64,000 nt of DNA from the NCBI GenBank assembly GCA_029210945.1, contig JARGGH010000012.1, positions 1 through 64,000 on the forward strand, written 5' to 3'. The number at the start of each line of letters is the position of its first letter. Position 1 is the stretch's first letter. The position numbers and the translations under genes were made by a program. The notes below the pieces were generated by a model. The model did not search any database. It was not told the origin of the DNA and saw only the letters and a program-made list of their open reading frames with translations. This document shows positions 8,231 to 16,875 of the stretch, piece after piece. The stretch is from Anaerolineales bacterium (GTDB taxonomy: Bacteria; Chloroflexota; Anaerolineae; Anaerolineales; E44-bin32).

Positions 8231-8486
8231 TTGTCTTTTATGATGATGTTTAGAAAAGAAAGCGGCTCTCGTTGTACTGGCTCCTTCCAAAGTTTTCATA
8301 AATGGGTTTTCCATTCAAGTAATTTGCCATTTCCAGTAAATTAGTGCGATAGTTTTCACCGACCGCATATTAATGGGATAGGCGGTATTCCTGATGGTCA
8401 TGTGGCCGTGTCTTGAACTGGTCATTCGAAGCACACGTTAGGCCCGAGTAATCTGCGATGACTTACGACGTCTGGCAGACCCACAA
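8231..8486. other. Gap between phosphoesterase remnant and Fe-S protein gene
   Basis: Moderately AT-rich, with no gene I can support. A 26-codon minus-strand frame at 8250-8330 (starting MANYLNGKPIYENFG) reads like the start of a real protein but stops at once, so it may be another gene remnant. Confidence 0.35.
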
Positions 8487-9899
8487 ATGACGAATCCCAG
8501 AGCACCTGACGTTCTTCATATACCGGTGCTGGGAGAGATCCTGCGCTGGCGCCGGGGTCGGTTGCTTTTCCAGATCCCGCTCTTCTTGATCCTGATGCTG
8601 ATCATTTATGACGGTTTCACGGGGCCTCAATTTGCCCCCGAGAACACCGCAACCGTGCTGGCATGGGTCCATTATCGTGGTCTCGTCATTCTTCTTCTGC
8701 TCCTGGCAGGAAATTTCTTCTGCATGAGCTGCCCGTTTACTCTGCCCAGAACGATCGCCCGACGCCTGAGCCTGCATGGCGGGCGCTGGCCGGCAAAGCT
8801 GCGCAACAAATGGATTTCCGTATTCAGCCTCTTCGCGATCTTCTGGCTCTACGAGTGGCTCGATCTGTGGGCCAGCCCGTTGCTGACGGCCTGGGTCGCG
8901 GTGGCTTATCTGCTGCTGTCGTTCGCCCTGGAAGCATGGTTCGCCGAATCGGCTTTCTGCAAATACGTTTGCCCTCTGGGTGCGTTTAATTTCACATTCT
9001 CGATGCTCTCACCATTGCAAATCACGGAACGCAGCCAGCAAGTCTGCAGAGATTGCAGGGGCAAGGAGTGCGTGAACGGTGATCAGCGGGTCCTTGGGTG
9101 TGGGACGGAACTGTTCGTCCCCACCGTCCAGTCCAACATGGATTGCGTCTTCTGCCTGGACTGCGCCCGTGCCTGCCCTTATGACAACGTTGCGTTGCAG
9201 ATTAGAAGTCCGCTCAAGGAAGCGCGCACCCGGCTGGCGGCTCCTGGCTACGCCCTGGCATTCCTGATCCTGAGCTTGATCTTCACTGGCGTGATGAGTG
9301 CATTCGGAATGGTACCGCCCGTCTACCGGCTGCAAGCATGGCTCGCGGAAGCCCTGCTCATCCGCAGTGAGGCGGCCCTCCTGCTGCTCATGTTTGGCGC
9401 AGGGAACTTGCTTCTCCCGGCGGTCACGCTGTTCCTCATCGGGTGGATCAACAAACCTCCCGGCCGGTCCTTGCTGCAATCCGCCCGATCTGAAGCATCC
9501 CAATTCGTACCCGCGCTGCTGCCATTGGGCGCGGGGATCTGGCTGGCACATTATGGATTCCACCTGGCGACCAGCGGTCTGGCGATCGTGCCCGTCTTCC
9601 AATCGTTTTTGCTCGACCATCACATCACACTGCTGGGTGACAGACCGCGTTGGGACCTGAGCATGCTGCTCCCCCTGGACTGGATATTTCCACTCCAGGT
9701 AGCGGTGATCCTCGCTGGCACATTCGCCTCTTTCGCCTCTCTCGCGCTGTCCGGTCTGGAAAACAATCACACGCCGATGCAGGCTCTGCGGCGGATCCTT
9801 CCCTGGGCAGTCCTGCTCGTCCTGCTCGCGGTCGCGGCTCTGTCGGTGTTCAACTTACCGATGGAGATGCGCGGTACACTGCAGATCGGAAACCCATGA
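8487..9899 (+). CDS. Membrane-bound 4Fe-4S protein (NapH/FixG/NosR-like)
   Basis: A 470-residue protein with about ten hydrophobic helices and several cysteine motifs: FFCMSCP near residue 75, AFCKYVCPLGAF near 155, CRDCRGKEC near 183, and a ferredoxin-type CVFCLDCARACP near 218. This pattern is typical of membrane ferredoxins that pass electrons from the quinone pool, or that handle redox and copper steps in oxidase or denitrification pathways. The exact partner is not evident. The following gene overlaps its stop (ATGA). The cox operon lies just beyond in the opposite direction, so a link to oxidase biogenesis is plausible but inferred. Confidence 0.8.
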   Translation: MTNPRAPDVLHIPVLGEILRWRRGRLLFQIPLFLILMLIIYDGFTGPQFAPENTATVLAWVHYRGLVILLLLLAGNFFCMSCPFTLPRTIARRLSLHGGRWPAKLRNKWISVFSLFAIFWLYEWLDLWASPLLTAWVAVAYLLLSFALEAWFAESAFCKYVCPLGAFNFTFSMLSPLQITERSQQVCRDCRGKECVNGDQRVLGCGTELFVPTVQSNMDCVFCLDCARACPYDNVALQIRSPLKEARTRLAAPGYALAFLILSLIFTGVMSAFGMVPPVYRLQAWLAEALLIRSEAALLLLMFGAGNLLLPAVTLFLIGWINKPPGRSLLQSARSEASQFVPALLPLGAGIWLAHYGFHLATSGLAIVPVFQSFLLDHHITLLGDRPRWDLSMLLPLDWIFPLQVAVILAGTFASFASLALSGLENNHTPMQALRRILPWAVLLVLLAVAALSVFNLPMEMRGTLQIGNP

Positions 9900-10459
9900 T
9901 GCGCAAGCTTATCATCATCCTTTTCTTGTCGACGCTTTTTACACTTCCCGTCGAGGGTTGGGCTTCAGGTCCCGGGGTTGGCGGCCGGCGTGTGCGGCTC
10001 GATGGCGCCCCTGCCGGTCCCTATCGGCTCAGGGCAGTGACCTCGCCGACGCCGCCGTTGGTCGGTAACTTCAACGTGGAGGTGCGCGTTGAGGATCAGG
10101 TGGGGAAGGTGATCGGGGACGCAGAGGTCATCATCTCCGCATCGCCGAGTGATCACGAATCAAGCGCCATCCAGGCGCCCGCAACCCATGAATATGCCCC
10201 CTTACCGACGGAGTATGCTGCCCATCTCCCGATACCCACGGCGGGTCTCTGGGAAATCAGCATACACGTAGAGAGCGCGCTTGGCTCTGGCCAGGTATCG
10301 TTCTTCCAGCACGTCTCCCGACCATCGTCGTTAAGCGCGTGGCTCTCGGTGGGTGCCCCAATGGCGGGATTGCTGCTGCTGTTGCTGCTCTTCGTCTGGC
10401 TGCAGCGGCAAACCAATAAGGAAACCCCCGATCAAAGCGGCGGTAGCCAATCGCCCTAG
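9896..10459 (+). CDS. Membrane-anchored YtkA/FixH-like beta-sandwich protein
   Basis: A 187-residue protein with an N-terminal signal segment (RKLIIILFLSTLFTLPVEGWA), an exported beta-rich domain (about 30-150: PPLVGNFNVEVRVEDQVG, GLWEISIHVESALGSGQVSF) and one C-terminal transmembrane helix near 155-175. The domain style resembles YtkA/FixH proteins, which occur with oxidase or copper genes. The start ATG overlaps the stop of the Fe-S protein gene, so the two are translated together and probably act together. Confidence 0.65.
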   Translation: MMRKLIIILFLSTLFTLPVEGWASGPGVGGRRVRLDGAPAGPYRLRAVTSPTPPLVGNFNVEVRVEDQVGKVIGDAEVIISASPSDHESSAIQAPATHEYAPLPTEYAAHLPIPTAGLWEISIHVESALGSGQVSFFQHVSRPSSLSAWLSVGAPMAGLLLLLLLFVWLQRQTNKETPDQSGGSQSP

Positions 10460-10585
10460 AGGACAACAGGGTCCTGCGTTATTTTTTAAGGCGGGTCTGA
10501 ATGGTGTTCCAGCTCGTCCACGCGGCATCCAGAACCTGAATCATGAAACCATTCGCCCCCGGGCAAGCGGTCAAATTAAGACACA

Positions 10586-10605
10586 AGGCGCACCGCGGTG
10601 CGCCT
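10586..10605. terminator. 20-bp palindrome between converging genes, possible terminator
   Basis: AGGCGCACCGCGGTGCGCCT is a perfect palindrome between the end of the plus-strand FixH-like gene and the end of ctaB on the minus strand. It can form an eight-pair hairpin on either RNA. Only a weak T-rich run (TTGTGTCTTAATT) follows on the minus strand. Confidence 0.45.
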
Positions 10606-10683
10606 GATTCATAGTGTAATCCGTTACCTGAACGCCTCGGCGAACACGCTCATGAGGTTCCCGGAAGATCCTTACCCCCTGCC

Positions 10684-12006
10684 CTAGAGGAAAGTATCCA
10701 GGACCAGTGCGGCGAAGATCAACGCCAGATATGTGCTGGAGTAGCGGTACATCCTGTATGCAGGCTGGTTGCCGCCCACCCGGTACAACCTCCACGCATA
10801 GAACACCAGACCAGATCCCAGCGCCAGCGCGGCGATGAAGTAGATCTGACCGCCCAATTGCGCCAACGGCAGCAGCAGCGTCAGGGCAACCACCTGAACG
10901 GTGTAAAGCATGATTTGCCAGCGCGTTTCGTTTGACCCGTGGACTACCGGCAGCATCGGCACGCCGGCGCGCGCGTAATCCCGACGTTTTAACAACGCCA
11001 GAGCCCAGAAGTGTGGTGGGGTCCAGAAGAACACCAGCGCGAAGAGGAAAAATGCCGGCATGTTTATCTCACCAACCGCGGCTGCCCAACCAACGAGCGG
11101 CGGGATCGCCCCTGCTCCGCCACCGATCACGATGTTCTGCGTTGTGGTCGGCTTCAGGACCATGCTGTAAAAGATCACGTAGTAGATCATGCCGATGAGC
11201 GCCAGCAATGCGCTGAGCAGGTTGACGAAGATCGCCAGGCTGAAGAAGCCCCCGATACACAGCAATGTGCCAAAGATGATGGCTTCGTTTGGATGCAGCC
11301 GTCCATCAGGCAGCGGTCTCCGTTTGGTGCGCGCCATCTTGCCATCACGGTTTCGATCGATGTACTGATTGAGTGCACTGGCACCGCCTCCGGAAAGGGC
11401 GCCCCCGAGCATCGTCCACGCCAACAAACCGGGTTCTGGCATGCCCCCGGCTGCAACGATCATTGCCGCCAGCGTGGTGACGAGCAGCAGTGCAAGCACG
11501 ACGGGCTTGGTCAGGAGGATGTAATCGCGGAACGAACCGCCTGAACCTGCCGCCGCCCCGGTTGGTTCGCCTTTTGCTGGGACCATCCCTCGCGCCAGCA
11601 GCCAGGCCAATCCCTTTATGAACAGTGCGGACCCAAGCGTGAGTAAAACAAACATGCGACCCAGGTCAACGCTTTCCGCAGCGGTCCAGCGCAGCCACGC
11701 GATGAAGCCGCCGAAACCTAAACCGAGGCCTGTCGTGCAAAGCACCAGCAAACCCTCGTGCATTGCTCCGCTTGATGCCCGGGCACTGAAGCTGCGCAGC
11801 TGCCCCAGCCACAACACGGTCCCCAGGGTGGCGAAGATGAGCTGCAGTGTTGCGGGGGTTGTCTGGAGGAGAGCCGAAAACGACCTTAACGCATCAGTCA
11901 GTTCCAAGTGAAATGATGGGGAGATACTGGAGGCGAGCATGAAAAGGAGCACGAGGCTGAAACCTGCTGCAAGCCCACGATCGCGGTTTAGCTGTCTTCG
12001 TTCCAC
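10684..12006 (-). CDS. ctaB: Protoheme IX farnesyltransferase with extra N-terminal membrane domain
   Basis: It makes heme o from heme b, the first step to heme a for the oxidase encoded upstream. From the GTG at 12006 (GAGAGG eight bases upstream) it encodes 440 residues. Residues about 155-440 are the UbiA-type enzyme: NQYIDRNRDGKMARTKRRPLP (the DxxxD site) and a second loop LLKRRDYARAGVPMLPV. Residues 1-130 form about four extra helices not found in ordinary CtaB; they do not look like a full CtaA. The open frame extends further upstream but would then overlap coxD out of frame. Last gene of the cox operon. Confidence 0.9.
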   Translation of the reverse strand: MERRQLNRDRGLAAGFSLVLLFMLASSISPSFHLELTDALRSFSALLQTTPATLQLIFATLGTVLWLGQLRSFSARASSGAMHEGLLVLCTTGLGLGFGGFIAWLRWTAAESVDLGRMFVLLTLGSALFIKGLAWLLARGMVPAKGEPTGAAAGSGGSFRDYILLTKPVVLALLLVTTLAAMIVAAGGMPEPGLLAWTMLGGALSGGGASALNQYIDRNRDGKMARTKRRPLPDGRLHPNEAIIFGTLLCIGGFFSLAIFVNLLSALLALIGMIYYVIFYSMVLKPTTTQNIVIGGGAGAIPPLVGWAAAVGEINMPAFFLFALVFFWTPPHFWALALLKRRDYARAGVPMLPVVHGSNETRWQIMLYTVQVVALTLLLPLAQLGGQIYFIAALALGSGLVFYAWRLYRVGGNQPAYRMYRYSSTYLALIFAALVLDTFL

Positions 12007-12028
12007 ACGCTTCAACCTCTCATCAGGA

Positions 12029-12307
12029 TCAACTGACCGTCGCGAGCAGCGTGAAGACCAGCAGTAGCAGCACGGGCAGGAGGAAGACGATCGCGTAGAA
12101 GCGCGAATCTCCCCGCAGGTGCATATAAAACGCAGCGACAAGGCTTGCTTTTCCGAGAGAGAGCACAATAAAGAGTGGGGTCAGCACCTCCCGTGCAACG
12201 TTCGTCCCGGGCATGGACAAGAAAACCTCAACCGCGGTGATGACCGCCAGGACGATAAATACTGCCGTATAGACCCACACCGCGCTGGTCGATTTTTGCT
12301 GTTCCAT
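12029..12307 (-). CDS. coxD: Cytochrome c oxidase subunit IV
   Basis: A small 92-residue protein with three hydrophobic helices. The second carries the subunit IV pattern L-G-K-A-S-L-V-A-A-F-Y-M-H-L-R-G. The ATG at 12307 follows the coxC gene closely, and the stop lies just before the ribosome binding site of ctaB. Subunit IV proteins of this type support assembly of caa3 oxidases. The position between coxC and ctaB supports the call. Confidence 0.85.
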   Translation of the reverse strand: MEQQKSTSAVWVYTAVFIVLAVITAVEVFLSMPGTNVAREVLTPLFIVLSLGKASLVAAFYMHLRGDSRFYAIVFLLPVLLLLVFTLLATVS

Positions 12308-12318
12308 GGTTCCCTCGC

Positions 12319-12915
12319 TTAGACCAGATAAATGATCGTGAACAGCACGATCCATACGATATCGACAAAATGCCAGTACAATCCGAAGATCTCGACCCCA
12401 CCATGCTCGTTCTCAGCGTATCTTCCGCGCAGGGCGTTCACGAGCACAAAAACAGCCCACACGACACCGATCAGGACATGCAGCCCGTGAAACCCGGTGA
12501 GCGTATAGAAACTGGAGCCGTAGACGCTGCTCTGTAATGTCATGCCTTCCTGATAAAGCATCTTGAACTCATACACCTGGCCGGTCAGGAAGACCGCACC
12601 GAGCAAGATCGTCAACCCGAGGTAACCTGCCAGTGCCCTGGAGTTGCCTCTCTGGATGGCTGCCAGTCCGAGGACAACGGTAAAGCTGGATGTCAGCAAG
12701 ATAAAAGTGTTCACCCCGATCAGGGCGACATCAAGCAGTGCCGATTCTGCGGGGGAAGGCGTGTTGATCTTGAAGTGTAGAAATGCGGAGATCAGACCGC
12801 CGAAAAACATGACCTCCGACGATAGGAAGAGCCACATCCCGAGCTTTTTATGGTCCAGACCGAGCTGATGCCCGGCTTTGAACTCTTGTTTGTGCAATGC
12901 TGCGTTCGATTCCAT
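12319..12915 (-). CDS. coxC: Cytochrome c oxidase subunit III
   Basis: A 198-residue membrane subunit with about five helices. LGMWLFLSSEVMFFGGLISAF carries the conserved Glu of subunit III, and GFHGLHVLIGVVWAVFVL and YWHFVDIVWIVLF near the end are family signatures. The five-helix form without the first two helices is common in bacteria. The start at 12915 overlaps the end of coxA by about ten bases in another frame, so the two are translationally coupled. Confidence 0.93.
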   Translation of the reverse strand: MESNAALHKQEFKAGHQLGLDHKKLGMWLFLSSEVMFFGGLISAFLHFKINTPSPAESALLDVALIGVNTFILLTSSFTVVLGLAAIQRGNSRALAGYLGLTILLGAVFLTGQVYEFKMLYQEGMTLQSSVYGSSFYTLTGFHGLHVLIGVVWAVFVLVNALRGRYAENEHGGVEIFGLYWHFVDIVWIVLFTIIYLV

Positions 12916-12923
12916 CGTGTCCC

Positions 12924-14552
12924 TCAATCTCCTGCCGAGGCGACCGGACCGGTCGCCTCGCTCTCGACTTCGACCTCGCCATAAGAATACGGCCATATTT
13001 TCATGACGGGGCGCTCGTCAAAATTATGCTCCGGGGGTGGTGAGGATGTCGTCCACTCCAATGTGAGCGCTCGCCACGGGTTCGATTCTGCCCGGGGACC
13101 GCGCGCCCAGCTCACAATCGCATTGTAGAGGAAGGGAAGCGTAGAAAGGCCCAGTAAATATGCGCCCACCGTGGCGAGTTGATTGACCCCCGTGAACTCC
13201 GGCGCGTAATCAACCACACGTCGCGGCATGCCGAGCAGTCCTGCAAGGAACATCGGCAGGTAGCTCAGGTTCGTGCCGATGAAGTTCATCCAGAAATGGA
13301 CCTTCCCCAGGCGCTCGTCGTACTTGCGCCCGGTGATCTTTGGAAACCAGTAATAAAGGCCGGCATAGACCGCCGAGACGCTCCCGCCGAAGAGCACAAA
13401 GTGCAGGTGAGCAACCACGAAGTACGTATCGTGGACGTGCAGGTCCACCGGGATCGAAGCCAGGAAGATGCCCGTGATTCCGCCGATCAGGAACATCGAG
13501 ATGAAACCCAAGGCGAAGAGCATCGGGGTCGTGAAACGCAGTTTTCCATCCCAGATCGTCCCCAGCCAGGAGAAGATTTTGATGCCCGTCGGAACGGCGA
13601 TGATCATCGATGTGATCATATAGGGGATGCGCAGCGCCGGGTTCATACCGCTGGTGAACATGTGATGCGCCCAGACCGTCAGGCCCAATACGCTGATCGC
13701 CATGCTCGAAATGGCAATCGCCTTATATCCGAAAATGGGTTTGCGCGAAAAGACCGGGAAGATCTCGGAGATAATGCCCATCCCCGGTAAGATCATGATG
13801 TAAACCGCCGGATGAGAGTAGAACCAGAAGATATTTTGCCAGAATACCGGATCCCCACCTGCGGCAACGTCAAAAAACAACGTGCCCGCCACACGATCAA
13901 GCGCGATCAGGATCAAGCCGGCCGTCAACATCGGGGTCGCGACGAGGATCATCAACGCCGTCGCGAGCATACCCCATACAAAGAGCGGCAGATCCCAGAA
14001 GCCCATCCCTTCGGCTCGCATCGTGAGGGTCGTCGTCACGAAATTGATCGCGCCCAGCAGCGAGGAAACGCCCAGGATAATAACGCTGACCGCCCAGAGA
14101 GTCTGACCGAGCGGTGCCGTCACCGAAAGCGGAACGTACGCGGTCCAGCCGGATTCTGCCGATCCCACAAAGAAACTGGCGATCATCAGCACGCCGGCTG
14201 GCGGGATCAGCCAGAAGGAGAGGGCGTTCAAATTCGGGAATGCCATATCCCTGGCACCGATCATCAACGGGATGAGGTAGTTTCCAAATCCGGCCAACAC
14301 AGGGATGATCCAGAGGAAGATCATCACAGAGCCATGATTGGTGAGGAATCGGTTGTACTCGACGCCGTCCAGCAGGTCGGTGCCGGGCTGCCCCAGCTCT
14401 GTGCGCACCAGCATCGCCAGCGCACCGCCGACGATGAAGAAAAAGAACGTCGTCACCAGATACTGGATCCCGATGACTTTATGATCCGTGTTCCAGGTGA
14501 AATATTTGCGCCAGTCGACCTTTTCGGTCATGGCTGCTGTATTTACGCTCAT
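12924..14552 (-). CDS. coxA: Cytochrome c oxidase subunit I (heme-copper oxidase, A2 type)
   Basis: The catalytic subunit reduces O2 to water and pumps protons. About 542 residues and twelve helices. Ligands seen: His73 (LTNHGSVM, heme a), His247 and Tyr251 (FYSHPAVY, CuB and cross-linked Tyr), His296-His297 (WAHHMFT, CuB) and the HDTYFVVAHLHFVLFGG segment with heme ligands. The usual D-channel Glu of GHPEVY is replaced: the motif is Tyr245-Ser246-His-Pro-Ala, the YS signature of A2-type oxidases such as that of Rhodothermus marinus. TTG at 14558 is an alternative start with better spacing from AGGAG. Confidence 0.96.
   Translation of the reverse strand: MSVNTAAMTEKVDWRKYFTWNTDHKVIGIQYLVTTFFFFIVGGALAMLVRTELGQPGTDLLDGVEYNRFLTNHGSVMIFLWIIPVLAGFGNYLIPLMIGARDMAFPNLNALSFWLIPPAGVLMIASFFVGSAESGWTAYVPLSVTAPLGQTLWAVSVIILGVSSLLGAINFVTTTLTMRAEGMGFWDLPLFVWGMLATALMILVATPMLTAGLILIALDRVAGTLFFDVAAGGDPVFWQNIFWFYSHPAVYIMILPGMGIISEIFPVFSRKPIFGYKAIAISSMAISVLGLTVWAHHMFTSGMNPALRIPYMITSMIIAVPTGIKIFSWLGTIWDGKLRFTTPMLFALGFISMFLIGGITGIFLASIPVDLHVHDTYFVVAHLHFVLFGGSVSAVYAGLYYWFPKITGRKYDERLGKVHFWMNFIGTNLSYLPMFLAGLLGMPRRVVDYAPEFTGVNQLATVGAYLLGLSTLPFLYNAIVSWARGPRAESNPWRALTLEWTTSSPPPEHNFDERPVMKIWPYSYGEVEVESEATGPVASAGD
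12936..12960 (-). repeat. 12-bp inverted repeat at the end of coxA
   Basis: CGAGGCGACCGG, one base, then CCGGTCGCCTCG. The repeat lies within the last codons of coxA (encoding EATGPVASA), just before coxC. In the mRNA it would form a strong hairpin between two coding regions. No T-tract follows, so an effect on mRNA stability or on coxC translation is more likely than termination. Confidence 0.6.
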
Positions 14553-14585
14553 CGTCAATTCAACTCCTGATCAGACCTTCTCGTC

Positions 14586-15641
14586 CTATTGTGACAAGAG
14601 ATACTCGACGAGGACATCGAGCTCTTCGGGTGTCATACGTTCTCCAAAGTCATTGGGCATGACACCGGACGGGTAGCCATCCACGACAAAGGCATCGGTT
14701 TCAACAATCGAGCTGCGAACGTAGTCCACTGCGTTCACACCCTGAAGGCGTTCCGCCGCAACCCGGCCGATATCGCTGAGTGACGGCCCAACGATCCCCC
14801 CCGTTTTCGCTTCGTCCAGGGTATGGCAGGCCCCACAGCCGTATTTTGTGAAAACCACCCGGCCTGCCGCCAGCGGATCATCCGGCAGCTTGTCCCCCGC
14901 GGGAACCCCTTTACCGGCATCCAGCACCTCAACCCCTCCAGCTTCGATCCAGGCCTGGAAGTCCTCTTCAGACTCCACAATGACCTCGGAGACCATCGCA
15001 GCGTGACCGGGGCCACATAGCTCAGCACAGCGGATAGGGTAGCGCCCGATTTGGGATGGGGTGAGCACGAGCTCATCGATCTGGCCGGGTGTCGCATCGC
15101 GCTTGACCCTGAATTCCGGCACCCAGAATGAATGAATCACGTCGCGCGACTCGATCTGAAATTGGACCGGACGATCGACGGGCAGGTGCAGAACGTTCGC
15201 GCTCACACCGCTTTCTGGATACTCGAAACGCCAGGAAAACTGCTGGCTGATCACGCGCACAACAAGCGGATCGTCCGGCACGCGTTCCACCTCCGTGAGA
15301 ACCCGATAAGAATAGACGCCGATCACCGCCACGATCACGGCCGGTATCAGCGTCCACACGATTTCGAGGGTGTTGTTGCCGTGGACGGGTCGGGCATCTG
15401 ATTCGTCACCGGGTTTCTGGCGGAAACGCAAGACGGCGTAGATCAGGGCGCCTTCGACGATCAGAAAGACGACCGTGGCGATGCCCATCATAAACCGGAA
15501 CAACCGGTCTACAAGCACCGCCCGTTCTGACGCCTGGGCCGGCATCAACCAGCTCAGGTCTACGCTTGTCGCAACCAGATAACCCACCGCGATAAGCACC
15601 AGTGACAGGACGATGATTGCAAAAAGATTGCGCTCTTTCAC
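14586..15641 (-). CDS. coxB: Cytochrome c oxidase subunit II fused to cytochrome c (caa3 type)
   Basis: A 351-residue subunit that accepts electrons. Two N-terminal helices (about 7-30 and 48-72) are followed by the CuA cupredoxin domain with His170 (VIHSFWVPEF), Cys205, Cys209, His213 and Met216 (CAELCGPGHAAM). A C-terminal cytochrome c domain follows, with C269-x-x-C272-H273 (CGACH) and a probable axial Met near 328-336 (GVMPNDFGERM). The fused heme domain defines a caa3 oxidase. It is the first gene of the operon; a promoter-like sequence lies at 15793-15822. Confidence 0.95.
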   Translation of the reverse strand: MKERNLFAIIVLSLVLIAVGYLVATSVDLSWLMPAQASERAVLVDRLFRFMMGIATVVFLIVEGALIYAVLRFRQKPGDESDARPVHGNNTLEIVWTLIPAVIVAVIGVYSYRVLTEVERVPDDPLVVRVISQQFSWRFEYPESGVSANVLHLPVDRPVQFQIESRDVIHSFWVPEFRVKRDATPGQIDELVLTPSQIGRYPIRCAELCGPGHAAMVSEVIVESEEDFQAWIEAGGVEVLDAGKGVPAGDKLPDDPLAAGRVVFTKYGCGACHTLDEAKTGGIVGPSLSDIGRVAAERLQGVNAVDYVRSSIVETDAFVVDGYPSGVMPNDFGERMTPEELDVLVEYLLSQ

Positions 15642-15948
15642 AGGAATAGCCCCTCCAGGTTTCTAGAGAGTGGATCAGCTCGATTTCACATCTGGAGTGA
15701 GACGCCGGGAATGCGTGGAAGCTGATCCTGCGCCACCTCCCCCCAGGATAATTTCATTTGACGAGCATGGCGCCGCGGCACCAATCGTGCGGATTTTACC
15801 ACCAGCAGCCCCTATGTGACAAATTTTGACCTTAGTAATCCTATTAACGCCAGCGCAGGATTTAGCATCCCGATCCCAAGCCAGAAGCGGACCTCGTGCA
15901 GTAACGCCACGAGATCTTCTCGGAAGATCTAGTTTGGATTGGTGCAGA
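15642..15948. other. Gap between degV and coxB
   Basis: About 300 bases with no gene. It holds the probable cox promoter (15793-15822) and, at 15912-15930, an eight-pair inverted repeat (AGATCTTC/GAAGATCT) just after the degV stop that may end the degV transcript, although no T-tract follows. Confidence 0.5.
15793..15822 (-). promoter_or_regulatory. Candidate promoter of the cox operon
   Basis: On the minus strand TTGTCA (15822-15817) and TAAAAT (15798-15793) are 18 nt apart. This would give a leader of about 145 nt before coxB. Confidence 0.5.
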
Positions 15949-16794
15949 TTAGACGGTGGAGTAAACGAGCCCCACAGTTCCAGGACCTGCGTGATTGCCA
16001 ACCACAGGGCTCACAACGCTGATCATCGCTTCGACCGGATCCAGGCGTTTCTTGGCCGCTTCCAGGATTCGTACCGCTTCGGATTCCGCTGCCGCGTGCA
16101 GCGCGGCGATCCGGATCGTGTCCTCGCCATCCAGCCTTTCCTCGACGACATCAAGCATGCGCTCGATCGCCTTCGATTTGGTACGGATCTTCTCGAACGA
16201 TTCGACCCGCCCCCCGGTAACCTGCAACAGCGGTTTGATGTTCAGCGCCGTGCCGAACAACTTCGAGGCTCCCCCGATCCGGCCTCCCCGGTGCAGATAC
16301 TCGAGTGTGTCCACAACGAAAAAGACACCTGTTTGATTGTGGGCCCCTTTCGCGATCTCGAGGCTCTTCTCGAACGAAGCCCCTCGCTCGCGTGCTCTCG
16401 CTGCAGCGAGCACCTGAAATCCCATCGCCATCGCGGTGGATTGCGAATCAACCAACTCGATCTTCGCGCCGGGAAACATCGCCTTTGCCTGCTGGGCAGA
16501 CTGCAATGTCCCGGAAAGTTTCTCGGAGATCACGATCGCGAGAATGGGGATCTGCTGGCCGACCAGCGGTTCGAAAATCGTGTGGAAGGAGACCACCGTG
16601 GCCTGGGATGTTGTTGGATACACATCGGTCTCTTCAAGCCGCTGGTAGAACTCGCCCGGCTGGATGTCGACGCCATCCAGATAGGATTCCTCTCCCCAGA
16701 TGAGAACCTGGGGCGCAACGTGAATATGATATTTGTCGATAAGATCCTGTGGAATATATGCCGTGCTGTCCGTGACAATTGCAAAATCGCTCAT
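15949..16794 (-). CDS. DegV family fatty-acid-binding protein
   Basis: A 281-residue protein with the DegV fold. The N-terminal IVTDSTAYIPQDL, YPTTSQATVVSF and ISEKLSGTLQSAQ contain the conserved Ser/Thr residues that hold the fatty-acid carboxylate, and the C-terminal part has the family pattern LEYLHRGGRIGGASKLFG and LNIKPLL. Known relatives bind fatty acids and hand them to fatty acid kinase for phospholipid synthesis. No FakA partner is nearby. Confidence 0.93.
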   Translation of the reverse strand: MSDFAIVTDSTAYIPQDLIDKYHIHVAPQVLIWGEESYLDGVDIQPGEFYQRLEETDVYPTTSQATVVSFHTIFEPLVGQQIPILAIVISEKLSGTLQSAQQAKAMFPGAKIELVDSQSTAMAMGFQVLAAARARERGASFEKSLEIAKGAHNQTGVFFVVDTLEYLHRGGRIGGASKLFGTALNIKPLLQVTGGRVESFEKIRTKSKAIERMLDVVEERLDGEDTIRIAALHAAAESEAVRILEAAKKRLDPVEAMISVVSPVVGNHAGPGTVGLVYSTV

Positions 16795-16875
16795 TCGCTA
16801 CCCTCCTCAGGGTGAAACATCTGGGATGACTCCAACATGTAAAACCCCGGATCAGGCAGGAGGTTGCGGAACCTT

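Noticed and set aside
13179..14570. Two plus-strand frames (203 and 252 codons) opposite coxA
   Set aside because: They are antisense to a clear cytochrome oxidase gene and are rich in Arg, Asp and His, as expected from a shadow frame.
15826..16815. 329-codon plus-strand frame opposite degV
   Set aside because: The minus-strand DegV match is unambiguous; the opposite frame has no recognisable features.
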